From: Cyanobacteria bacterium T3Sed10_344R1
GTDB taxonomy: Bacteria; Cyanobacteriota; Cyanobacteriia; Phormidesmidales; Phormidesmidaceae
DNA length: 8,555 nt
Reading direction: 5' to 3'
Assembly: GCA_003566335.1 (NCBI GenBank)
Contig: PXDR01000125.1
Location: 1-8,555, forward strand
In this document: piece by piece, positions 1-5,122 of the stretch
Layout: every line of letters starts with the position of its first letter
Position numbering within the stretch: position 1 is the stretch's first letter
Made by a program: the position numbers and the translations under genes
Notes under the pieces: model-generated
Database searches by the model: none
The model's input: the letters and a program-made list of their open reading frames with translations, nothing else
Told to the model about the DNA's origin: nothing

Positions 1-347
1 TAAAAGCTGCCCTTGAGGTTAACGGCTAGCATCGCCTCTAGGTCTTCTGGCTGAATCTTGTGATACTGCTTCAGCAGTCCGGCCCCGGCGCTGTTCACTA
101 AGGCATCGATGCGACCAAAGTGATCAACGGCTTGATTAATCAGATAGTTGGCCTGATTAGCGTCGGTAATGTCGGCGACGACTGTCAGGGGCGGGTTGGA
201 TGGGTCAAGGCTGTGGGCTAAGGCGTCTAAGCGGCTGCGATCGCGTCCGGTGAGCACTAGCCGCGCTCCGGCCTGACTTAACTGGGGCACTAAGGCAGAC
301 CCGATGCCCCCGGTGGCCCCGACCACTACCACTACTTTGTCTTGCAT
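1..347 (-). CDS. Short-chain dehydrogenase/reductase (SDR), N-terminal part, 3' end off the window
   Basis: Cytosolic NAD(P)-dependent oxidoreductase of the classical SDR family; substrate unknown. The visible 115 residues form the Rossmann half. After a run of valines comes the nucleotide-binding motif GATGGIG (residues 10-16). TGRDRSRL follows the second strand (33-40), where the Arg favours NADP(H). D59-I60-T61 matches the adenine-contacting Asp, NSAG (85-88) is the NNAG-type motif, and N110 in LAVNLKGSF is the structural/catalytic Asn. The Ser and YxxxK catalytic residues lie beyond position 1, so activity cannot be judged. The ATG at 347-345 is preceded by GGAG four bases upstream, an acceptable Shine-Dalgarno that supports this start. 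The upstream spacer (348-533) contains repeats and an inverted repeat, suggesting its own promoter and not read-through from the gene ending at 534. Family assignment is firm; function is not. Confidence 0.9.
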   Translation of the reverse strand, partial: MQDKVVVVVGATGGIGSALVPQLSQAGARLVLTGRDRSRLDALAHSLDPSNPPLTVVADITDANQANYLINQAVDHFGRIDALVNSAGAGLLKQYHKIQPEDLEAMLAVNLKGSF

Positions 348-371
348 GGTTCTCCGCAACTACGCCCTGAT

Positions 372-398
372 TGATGCTGACCGACTGATGCTGACCGA
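372..398. repeat. 14-bp-period tandem repeat upstream of the SDR gene
   Basis: TGATGCTGACCGA occurs at 372-384 and again at 386-398, identical over 13 bases and separated by a single C. It lies 25-51 bp upstream of the SDR start, where an operator for that gene could sit. A 6-bp inverted repeat, GGCTTA (403-408) with TAAGCC (417-422), follows directly. Regulator unknown; the regulatory role is inferred from position only. Confidence 0.5.
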
Positions 399-430
399 AC
401 CTGGCTTAACTTGACCTAAGCCAGAACTGC

Positions 431-468
431 GGCGGCAAACTTTACAAAAGTTACAAAAGTTTGCTGCC
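431..468. promoter_or_regulatory. Long inverted repeat (13-bp arms) between the SDR and 534-1328 genes
   Basis: GGCGGCAAACTTT (431-443) pairs with AAAGTTTGCTGCC (456-468) along all 13 positions, one of them a G-T pair, across a 12-base loop. The loop side also holds a direct repeat of TTACAAAAG (442-450 and 451-459). On the minus strand the hairpin lies 66 bp past the stop of the 534 gene and about 85 bp before the SDR start. It has no T-tract, so it is not a textbook intrinsic terminator. A TATGAT hexamer on the minus strand (480-475) sits just upstream and could be a -10 element, but no -35 is visible at 17 bp. It could be an operator, a 5'-leader hairpin or a weak terminator. Confidence 0.4.
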
Positions 469-533
469 CACCTCATCATAAAGGCAGTTTAGGGATTGAG
501 GCAGGGGCAGCGGCAAGTTCAGGCTGATGGGTG

Positions 534-1328
534 CTAGGGCGACACAGCCAGGGTCTGATCTACCCACCGAATCGGTTGATAGCTCTGGGTGGAATACTGG
601 GCGACGTGGCGGACGATGGAAATGGGGGCGACAACTCGACAGGTGAAAAATTCAACCGCTGCCCGTTGCTCAGGCAAGAGCTGTACTTTGGGGGCAAAAT
701 TCTGGGGCTGCTTACCCTGCCACTGCCACTGGCGCTGGGGCGGTACCCCCGCGATAAAACGATGGTACTGCCATTGACCTAAGGATCCCACGCGACCGAA
801 CTCGGTGAGCTCCCGCTGTAAAATTGCGGCTGCCAGCAAGGACTGGGGAGAAAAGTTGCCTTCCACTGCGGCCATGAAGTGGTCTAAAGCCCCTTGGGGC
901 TGGGGCGGGTGGTTGTGGTCGCCAGCGGTTGCGATCGCATGTTCTAGCACGGCGGTATTGCTGAACTGTTCCGGCACAGCCCAGGTAGCCCCCACCCCAT
1001 TCTTCCCCTGGCGGTAAAGAAAGGTGACGAGGCGATAGTCGGGCCGAAATTTCAGCCCCGGCAGCTTGCTGACCAGCAGGGTGGGGTTGGCGGTGCTGAT
1101 AAACCACTGACCGTTGGTGTTGGGGGCCGGAATGTCGTGATCTTCAAAACTGCCCAAGCGAAAGAGATCCCCTAGGGCCGTTAAAGAATCAGGCTCGGGC
1201 AGATCTTCTAAGTCCAAATTCGACAGTGCTTTTTCAGGATGCTGCTCTCCTGCTGGCAGGGTCAAATAAGTGCGAATATACTGCCGGATTTTTTGAACCG
1301 CAGCAACCGGGAACTTCTGTAGCGCCAT
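534..1328 (-). CDS. Unrecognised 264-residue soluble protein
   Basis: I do not recognise this family and propose no function. It reads as a real gene: 264 codons, protein-like composition, and plausible flanking gaps on both sides. The N-terminus (residues 1-22) looks like an amphipathic helix. An acidic stretch (35-47) is followed by a mixed alpha/beta-looking body containing FRPDYRLVTFLYRQGKNGVGATWAVPE (in the 94-120 range). A helix with LQRELTEFG (170-178) leads into WQYHRF, and then a Gln/Trp-rich patch RQWQWQGKQPQ (199-209). There is no signal peptide, membrane segment, metal-ligand cluster or nucleotide-binding motif. One Cys (230) is visible. The ATG at 1328 is used; upstream is only a G-run (TTGGGGGTTC), not a good Shine-Dalgarno. 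The gene is flanked by the SDR fragment and the Gfo/Idh/MocA gene on the same strand, but gaps of about 180 bp argue against an operon. Confidence 0.75.
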   Translation of the reverse strand: MALQKFPVAAVQKIRQYIRTYLTLPAGEQHPEKALSNLDLEDLPEPDSLTALGDLFRLGSFEDHDIPAPNTNGQWFISTANPTLLVSKLPGLKFRPDYRLVTFLYRQGKNGVGATWAVPEQFSNTAVLEHAIATAGDHNHPPQPQGALDHFMAAVEGNFSPQSLLAAAILQRELTEFGRVGSLGQWQYHRFIAGVPPQRQWQWQGKQPQNFAPKVQLLPEQRAAVEFFTCRVVAPISIVRHVAQYSTQSYQPIRWVDQTLAVSP

Positions 1329-1390
1329 GAACCCCCAAGGAAAAACCGCCCCTTATCCTAACTAGCTTGGTCTAGAAACGCTGCTGGACT

Positions 1391-1410
1391 GGGATATAAC
1401 TATATTTCCC
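1391..1410 (-). promoter_or_regulatory. Imperfect palindrome with -10-like sequence upstream of the 534-1328 gene
   Basis: On the minus strand GGGAAATATAGTTATATCCC is an imperfect palindrome (GGGA-n-ATA, four central bases, TAT-n-TCCC). It contains TATAGT, a reasonable -10 hexamer, about 70 bp before the ATG at 1328. No convincing -35 lies 16-18 bp upstream. An operator overlapping an activator-dependent promoter is possible. This is inference from sequence symmetry only. Confidence 0.3.
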
Positions 1411-1455
1411 TGGTTCATCTCGGTTTGTCCGATCCTTAACGATTCATAGCAACTG

Positions 1456-1477
1456 CCGGGGGGTTATGTTTCCCCGG
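1456..1477 (-). terminator. Possible terminator hairpin after the Gfo/Idh/MocA gene
   Basis: CCGGGG (1456-1461) pairs with CCCCGG (1472-1477) around a 10-base loop, 35 bp past the stop codon of the minus-strand oxidoreductase gene. The stem is GC-only, but no T-run follows on the minus strand, so termination is uncertain. Cyanobacterial terminators often lack U-tracts. Confidence 0.3.
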
Positions 1478-1511
1478 TTCAGCCTCTGATGCTTTGACCC
1501 AGCGGCAAGAA

Positions 1512-2594
1512 CTAAACCGAAATCCACCGACCTTCTGCCTGAGACTGTTGGGTCGCCGCCATTAGCTGCTGGGTGTAGACCCCGTCGGCAATGCTGGGGG
1601 CGGTGATGCGCCCTTGGTCAATGCTGCTAACCCAGTGGTCAACCACGCGAATGAAGGGGGCCAGACGGCCATCTGCATAGGTTTTTGGAAAGGCCAGCCG
1701 CTCAGGAATCGGCATGGGCGCAAGGGGCTCATTGCCTTTGGCCCCCTGGAGGGTAAAGCCATGGACATAGTCTTTGAGGTTGCTGCTGCCCAAGATCAGG
1801 GTGCCCTGGTCGCCATAGACCTCTAGCCAGTGGCCGCGACCGTTGTAGGTCACCGCACTGAGGTTGACCTGAACTGGGGTGCCGTCGGCGAGCTCTAGCA
1901 GCAGGGTGCAGGTGTCGTCAGCGTCTACTGGACGCAGTTCGCCAGTTTCAGGGTCAGGCCGTTCAGTGATGGCGGTGCTGAGTTGGGCGCTGAGGCGCTT
2001 GATCGGGCCGAATAACCAGGCGAGATAGTCAAAGGTGTGGGAGCCAATGGAACCGAGGGCTCCGCCGCCTTTGTCGGCCCGGGCGTACCAACTCCACGGG
2101 CGCTGGGGATCGGCCCGGCCTGGGACGAGCCAGTCCACTTTGATTAGGCGGGGCTGCCCCACGTAGCCCGCCGCTAGCTGTTCGGCTAAATACTGCCAGG
2201 CGGGTACAAAGCGAAACTCAAAGTCCATTACCACTGACTTTTGCTGGCTAGTGGCCGCTTGCTGAATCGCTTCGGCTTCTGCCACGGATAGGGCGGTGGG
2301 TTTTTCCAGCAACACATGCTTGCCCGCCTGTAGCGCGGCTAGGGCCATCTCGTGGTGCAAGAAGGGCGGGGTTGCGATCGCAACCCCATCCAGACCATCC
2401 AAGCTAAGAACCGCCTCTAGGCTGCTACAGGCTTGGGGAATCTGGTGGGTTTGGGCCACAGAATCGGCTTTGGCCTGATCCCGATGGTAAACGGCCACAA
2501 CCTCGGTGCGGTGATGGGCTTGCAGGCCGGGGATGTGGATTTTCTGCCCAAAGCCTGTCCCCAGGACAGCCACTTTATAGGTTGGCAAGGTCAT
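1512..2594 (-). CDS. Gfo/Idh/MocA-family NAD(P)-dependent oxidoreductase
   Basis: Cytosolic dehydrogenase of the glucose-fructose oxidoreductase / inositol dehydrogenase / MocA family, acting on sugars, inositols or similar polyols; the substrate cannot be read from sequence. The 360 residues match the usual family length. The N-terminal Rossmann fold has VLGTGFG (10-16, the GxGxxG motif). VAIATPP (71-77) and the hallmark EKP (97-99) in HVLLEKPTALS follow. The C-terminal alpha/beta domain has GGGALGSIGSHTFDYLAWLFG (176-196), giving the usual His (186) and Asp (189). The Asp often found four residues before that His is Ser182 here. The start is an ATG at 2594 with no clear Shine-Dalgarno. The gap to thf1 upstream (2595-2753) holds iterated short repeats, suggesting independent transcription. 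Family assignment is firm; calling it a specific dehydrogenase would be a guess. Confidence 0.93.
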   Translation of the reverse strand: MTLPTYKVAVLGTGFGQKIHIPGLQAHHRTEVVAVYHRDQAKADSVAQTHQIPQACSSLEAVLSLDGLDGVAIATPPFLHHEMALAALQAGKHVLLEKPTALSVAEAEAIQQAATSQQKSVVMDFEFRFVPAWQYLAEQLAAGYVGQPRLIKVDWLVPGRADPQRPWSWYARADKGGGALGSIGSHTFDYLAWLFGPIKRLSAQLSTAITERPDPETGELRPVDADDTCTLLLELADGTPVQVNLSAVTYNGRGHWLEVYGDQGTLILGSSNLKDYVHGFTLQGAKGNEPLAPMPIPERLAFPKTYADGRLAPFIRVVDHWVSSIDQGRITAPSIADGVYTQQLMAATQQSQAEGRWISV

Positions 2595-2600
2595 TGGTTG

Positions 2601-2686
2601 GGAAGATTATTGTCGGCAAGATTGTCTTGGCAAAAATATCTCGACAAGATTTGGCAAGATCACCAGAGATTGTCGAGGGGCAAGAT
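2601..2686. repeat. Iterated GGCAAGAT-like motif upstream of the oxidoreductase gene
   Basis: GGCAAGAT occurs exactly at 2615-2622, 2653-2660 and 2679-2686. GACAAGAT at 2643-2650 and GGAAGATT at 2601-2608 are variants. The segment also has an 8-bp inverted repeat, CTCGACAA (2640-2647) with TTGTCGAG (2670-2677). The cluster lies 7-92 bp upstream of the Gfo/Idh/MocA start and downstream of thf1, the expected place for promoter-proximal binding sites. Which protein would bind it is unknown. Confidence 0.5.
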
Positions 2687-2753
2687 CGGGATTAGCAGAG
2701 CCAGCGGTACCGTTAGAGACAAAGCTAGTCAGACGCCGCTAATCAGGCACAGG

Positions 2754-3506
2754 CTAGGCGTCGGCTGGGGGCTCGCCGTTAGGGTCGGGAGCAGCAGCGA
2801 CGGGATCTGGGCTGTCAGCTTCAGCGCTTTCACTGGCAAGCTTAGCCTTAGCTCGATCTTCCTTTTTCTTACGGTCAGCCGCAATGATGTCATCCATGAC
2901 CGCCTTGGCCTGAACCATTTTCTCCAGGTTGCTGCGGTAAAGCTCCAGATCTTTATCGAGCCGCTCACCGGGGATGCCGATGGCCTCACACAGGGGCTGA
3001 AAGAGTTCGATGCGGCTTTCTTTAGTGGCTAGAACCTTAGCGTCGATGGACTCCGCCAGGGTGTACAAGCCGACGCCAAATAGCCGGGTGTACTTGAATT
3101 TTTCTCGCGTTGCGATCGCAGCCAAATATCCCTTAAATCCGTCGCCGCCGCCCTTGGAATCTGCGATCGCAGCCTTAAAGCCTGCTAAATCCAATCCCTT
3201 GACGCTCTCAGCTACCTGCTGGGCATCCTGGCGCAGCTTCTGGGCTTCGGTTTCGACCCCAGCGCAAATTGCTTCAAAAATAGATTCACGATCCGCTTCA
3301 GGACGATAGCCCTGCATGAAGCGATCGAAGGTTGTGACCACACCGAGGGCGTAAATCGGTTCGTAGGAGAAATCCACGCTGACGGAGAGCAGGTGCATTT
3401 CCACCATGAGCTCCTCCACCACCCGACGATACAGGGAGTTGACCGGGCGAGCATGGCGGCTGTAAAAAGCGCGCTTGGTGTCAGAGACAGTACGAACAGT
3501 ATTCAC
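2754..3506 (-). CDS. thf1: Thylakoid formation protein Thf1 (Psb29)
   Basis: Thf1/Psb29 is a thylakoid-associated protein of cyanobacteria and plastids needed for PSII maintenance and for stability of FtsH protease complexes. The N-terminal block RTVSDTKRAFY (residues 5-15) and the stretch VVEELM...HLLSV...DFSY...IYALGVVTTFDRFMQGY (29-67) are strongly family-like, as is KYTRLFGVGLYTLAE (138-152). A charged, coiled-coil-prone helix (about 182-222) ends in an acidic, Ala/Pro-rich, probably disordered tail of roughly 28 residues, slightly long for the family. Start choice: the longest frame opens with TTG at 3512, but GTG at 3506 gives MNTVRTVSDTKR, the usual family N-terminus. No Shine-Dalgarno helps decide. 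A good promoter candidate lies at 3534-3562. The gene is divergent from the bilin lyase at 3665; two HIP1 sites lie inside it (3112, 3163). Confidence 0.95.
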   Translation of the reverse strand: MNTVRTVSDTKRAFYSRHARPVNSLYRRVVEELMVEMHLLSVSVDFSYEPIYALGVVTTFDRFMQGYRPEADRESIFEAICAGVETEAQKLRQDAQQVAESVKGLDLAGFKAAIADSKGGGDGFKGYLAAIATREKFKYTRLFGVGLYTLAESIDAKVLATKESRIELFQPLCEAIGIPGERLDKDLELYRSNLEKMVQAKAVMDDIIAADRKKKEDRAKAKLASESAEADSPDPVAAAPDPNGEPPADA

Positions 3507-3533
3507 GATCAAGGAGAAGCGACAATTGATCCC

Positions 3534-3562
3534 ATTCTCACCCGTCTCTGGACGTTTGCCAA
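3534..3562 (-). promoter_or_regulatory. Candidate sigma-70 promoter of thf1
   Basis: On the minus strand TTGGCA (3562-3557; five of six matches to TTGACA) is followed after exactly 17 bases by GAGAAT (3539-3534; four of six matches to TATAAT). Transcription would begin near 3527, about 20 bases before the GTG start of thf1. Position and spacing are good; it is unverified. Confidence 0.45.
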
Positions 3563-3664
3563 GCGACCCCTACAATTGCCATGGTTGATGACATGGGCAT
3601 TTCTGGCAGCTAAAGGCCGTCTGACGATTCCCCGCACCCCGATCCTTTAAGCGCGACCCTTACC

Positions 3665-4336
3665 GTGACTTCTGCTTCGACCCCTTGGGCAAACTTGCCC
3701 CCTGATTTGGTTACCCTCGCAACCGCCCTAGCCGGGGCCTTTGAAAACCGCCAGCAGGCGATGGCAGAACCGGCCCGATTCGTGCGGCTGCGAGTCTGGC
3801 AACGCCCGATTTTTCCCAGCGGTTTAGGGGCTGATCCCGCGCCCCGCCTGATGCTCTTTGTCGAGCAGGTGAACGTCCAGTCCGGCCAGCCCCCCTATCG
3901 TCAGCGGGTGATGCAGTTGACAGCGGCTCCTGATCTAGCGGCTCCCGATCTACAGGTGCAGTACTACGCCCTGAAACAACCCGCAGATTGGGTCGGGGCC
4001 AGCCAAGACACAGCTCGCTTAGGCCAGTTGAGCAATGAAGATTTAGTTGAACTGCCGGGATGCGGTCTCACCGTGTCCCAACCTGCCCCTGGGCAGTTCT
4101 GCGCTAGCTTGCCCTCTGGAACCCGCTGTGGCTTTGAGTACCAAGGCCAAACCCGCTATGTCGAGCTGAAGTTTGACCTGGAGATTCAGCCCACTGGGAA
4201 AACCGTCCTGTTCAGCGCCGACACTGGCATTGACCCTGACAGCGGCAAAGCCCTCTGGGGGGCGCTGTGGGGGCCATTTGAGTTAGTTAAAGACCAAGAC
4301 TTCAGCCCTGAGTGGGAGGGGTTGCGATCGCATTAA
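3665..4336 (+). CDS. CpcT/CpeT-family phycobiliprotein chromophore lyase
   Basis: Members of this family attach phycocyanobilin or phycoerythrobilin to a Cys of phycobiliprotein beta subunits (CpcT: Cys-153/155 of beta-phycocyanin), or act as bilin chaperones, in the cytosol. The 223 residues fit the family with a somewhat long N-terminus. Typical landmarks: RLRVWQRPIF (41-50), LFVEQ (64-68), PPYRQRVMQL (76-85), YYALKQP (100-106), LPGCGL (130-135), Y165 in TRYVELKF, DTGIDPDSG (186-194) and WGALWGPFEL (198-207). It is diverged from canonical CpcT, so CpcT, CpeT or a paralogue cannot be distinguished. AAPDLAAPDL (87-96) reflects a 15-bp tandem duplication. The start is GTG at 3665 with no Shine-Dalgarno; no better start is in frame. 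The gene is divergent from thf1 and converges on the STAS gene with a 7-base gap. Confidence 0.9.
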   Translation: MTSASTPWANLPPDLVTLATALAGAFENRQQAMAEPARFVRLRVWQRPIFPSGLGADPAPRLMLFVEQVNVQSGQPPYRQRVMQLTAAPDLAAPDLQVQYYALKQPADWVGASQDTARLGQLSNEDLVELPGCGLTVSQPAPGQFCASLPSGTRCGFEYQGQTRYVELKFDLEIQPTGKTVLFSADTGIDPDSGKALWGALWGPFELVKDQDFSPEWEGLRSH

Positions 4337-4341
4337 CCCCT
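4317..4341. terminator. Hairpin at the convergent 3' ends of the bilin lyase and STAS genes
   Basis: AGGGGTT (4317-4323) pairs with AACCCCT (4335-4341). The loop contains a HIP1 site (4324-4331) that is itself palindromic, and the bilin-lyase stop codon TAA (4334-4336) lies at the loop/stem border. Located between two convergent genes, it could end both transcripts, but neither side has a T-tract. The role is inferred from position. Confidence 0.3.
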
Positions 4342-4343
4342 GT

Positions 4344-4703
4344 CTAACCGGCTAATCCCCGAGGTAGACCGGCTAGCGCTTCTTCTTCGGTTTCAAAAAT
4401 TTCAAACACCGAATCCATCATGGTGACTTCAAACACCAGCTTGGCTTCGGGGTGAACGTTGCAAATGCGGAAGCTGCCCTTCACTTTGTCGGCGTCGCGC
4501 ATCCCGGCCACCAAAGAGGTGAGGCCAGAACTGTCAATGAAGTTAACTTGGCTGAGGTTGACGACGACGTGGGAACTCACCCGAGAAATACATTCCTGTA
4601 GCTTCAGGCGAAACTGCCAAGCAGTGGTGATATCCAGTCGCCCAGTGGGGGTGAGGATAATCACGGCTTTGCCGTCTTCGGTGGTGTGCGTTTTCTGCTC
4701 CAT
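4344..4703 (-). CDS. Single-domain STAS protein (anti-sigma-factor antagonist type)
   Basis: A stand-alone STAS domain of 119 residues, the fold of SpoIIAA/RsbV-type antagonists, which switch partner anti-sigma/kinase proteins by reversible Ser phosphorylation in the cytosol. Visible landmarks: IILTPTGRLDITTAWQFR (15-32), the strand VVVNLSQVNFID (46-57), and the phosphorylation loop DSSGL (57-61). There S58/S59 align with the Ser of SpoIIAA, so the phosphoacceptor is intact. The long helix ends in FEIFETEEEAL. Start choice: the longest frame begins at a TTG (4733), but ATG at 4703 gives a normal STAS N-terminus and has GGGAAG a few bases upstream, so it is preferred. No cognate kinase, phosphatase or sigma factor is nearby, so the partner is unknown. 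It converges with the bilin lyase gene. Confidence 0.92.
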   Translation of the reverse strand: MEQKTHTTEDGKAVIILTPTGRLDITTAWQFRLKLQECISRVSSHVVVNLSQVNFIDSSGLTSLVAGMRDADKVKGSFRICNVHPEAKLVFEVTMMDSVFEIFETEEEALAGLPRGLAG

Positions 4704-4852
4704 GACTTCCCAATACCTACTTTGCTTAGCCAACCGCTCTAGGCTTTAGACTGCTGTCTTGGCACTGCGATTTCTTTTCAGGCACTTAGCCTTAAAGTAC
4801 CCAACAACAGGATCCAACAATGATCGAATAAGTTAATCGAACAATGTCCCTT

Positions 4853-4881
4853 TTGTAAGGTTCCCAGTTTTGCAGCATAAG
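4853..4881 (+). promoter_or_regulatory. Candidate promoter before the structured region
   Basis: TTGTAA (4853-4858; four of six to TTGACA), a 17-base spacer, then CATAAG (4876-4881; four of six to TATAAT). The predicted start, near 4888, coincides with the 5' arm of the 7-bp stem that encloses 4889-5086. Moderate match only. Confidence 0.25.
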
Positions 4882-4888
4882 GAACGCC

Positions 4889-5086
4889 CCTGCTCGCATG
4901 GAGCCTATCGCAATCCCCAGGGCTTGTAAAGCTACCACGATAGCGCCAGATCAAGCGCGTCTTAGCTTGCCCTAGCAGGCTTGAGCCCCGCCAAACCACG
5001 GGGCTGAGAATTGCCAACGCCCCGGTTCCCGGCGTTAAAACGACCGGGCTAAAAGCTCATGTCCCCTGAAGGGGACTTGGAGCAGG
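4889..5086 (+). ncRNA. Possible structured small RNA (no family recognised)
   Basis: A 198-base segment whose ends pair: CCTGCTC (4889-4895) with GAGCAGG (5080-5086), 7 bp. Inside, CATG plus AGC (4897-4904, one bulged G) can pair with GCTCATG (5055-5061). Further stems: 4905-4910/4938-4943 (CTATCG/CGATAG), 4964-4969/4976-4981, 4984-4990/4999-5005 (AGCCCCG/CGGGGCT), 5061-5066/5071-5076 (GTCCCC/GGGGAC, loop TGAA), and two mutually exclusive options, 5016-5021/5031-5036 and 5021-5026/5043-5048. The 10-mer AGCAGGCTTG occurs at 4974 and 5081, so the 5' arm has two possible partners. The plus strand is favoured only by the candidate promoter at 4853-4881. It could equally be hemF 3' UTR structure on the minus strand. 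No known RNA motif is identified. Confidence 0.25.
5061..5076 (-). terminator. Possible hemF terminator hairpin
   Basis: GTCCCC (5061-5066) and GGGGAC (5071-5076) form a perfect 6-bp stem with a four-base loop, about 47 bp past the hemF stop on the minus strand. A TTTT run follows about six bases later (5054-5051), farther than in an ideal intrinsic terminator. The same hairpin is part of the possible RNA structure at 4889-5086. Confidence 0.35.
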
Positions 5087-5122
5087 CTTGCTTAACTTTG
5101 GTCTACCCAGGGATTGATGGCT

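Larger units (their letters stand above)
4704..5122. other. 419-bp gene-free spacer between the STAS gene and hemF
   Basis: No credible coding sequence. The STAS-proximal part (4704-4860) is comparatively AT-rich. It holds GGCACT twice exactly 20 bp apart (4761, 4781) and an 11-bp near-repeat ATCCAACAATG / ATCGAACAATG (4812, 4836), which could be STAS promoter elements. The hemF-proximal part (4889-5086) is packed with inverted repeats and is described separately as a possible structured RNA. No tRNA T-arm consensus, and no RNase P, tmRNA or SRP RNA signature that I recognise. Confidence 0.6.

Noticed and set aside
534..782. 83-codon plus-strand frame opposite the unknown gene
   Set aside because: Shadow of the 264-codon minus-strand gene.
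2732..2762. GACGCC/GGCGTC inverted repeat at the thf1 3' end as a terminator
   Set aside because: Six pairs with a 19-base loop overlapping the stop codon and no T-run; too weak to call.
2433..3032. 199-codon plus-strand frame across the oxidoreductase/thf1 junction
   Set aside because: It runs antisense through two recognised genes and the repeat-bearing spacer; composition is not protein-like.
4778..5017. 79-codon minus-strand frame in the hemF-STAS spacer
   Set aside because: It begins with TTG, lacks a Shine-Dalgarno and overlaps the inverted repeats; the sequence resembles no protein family.
4889..5086. RNase P RNA, tmRNA, SRP RNA or tRNA in the structured spacer
   Set aside because: None of the conserved core sequences I know for these RNAs, nor a GTTCRANNC T-arm, is present on either strand.
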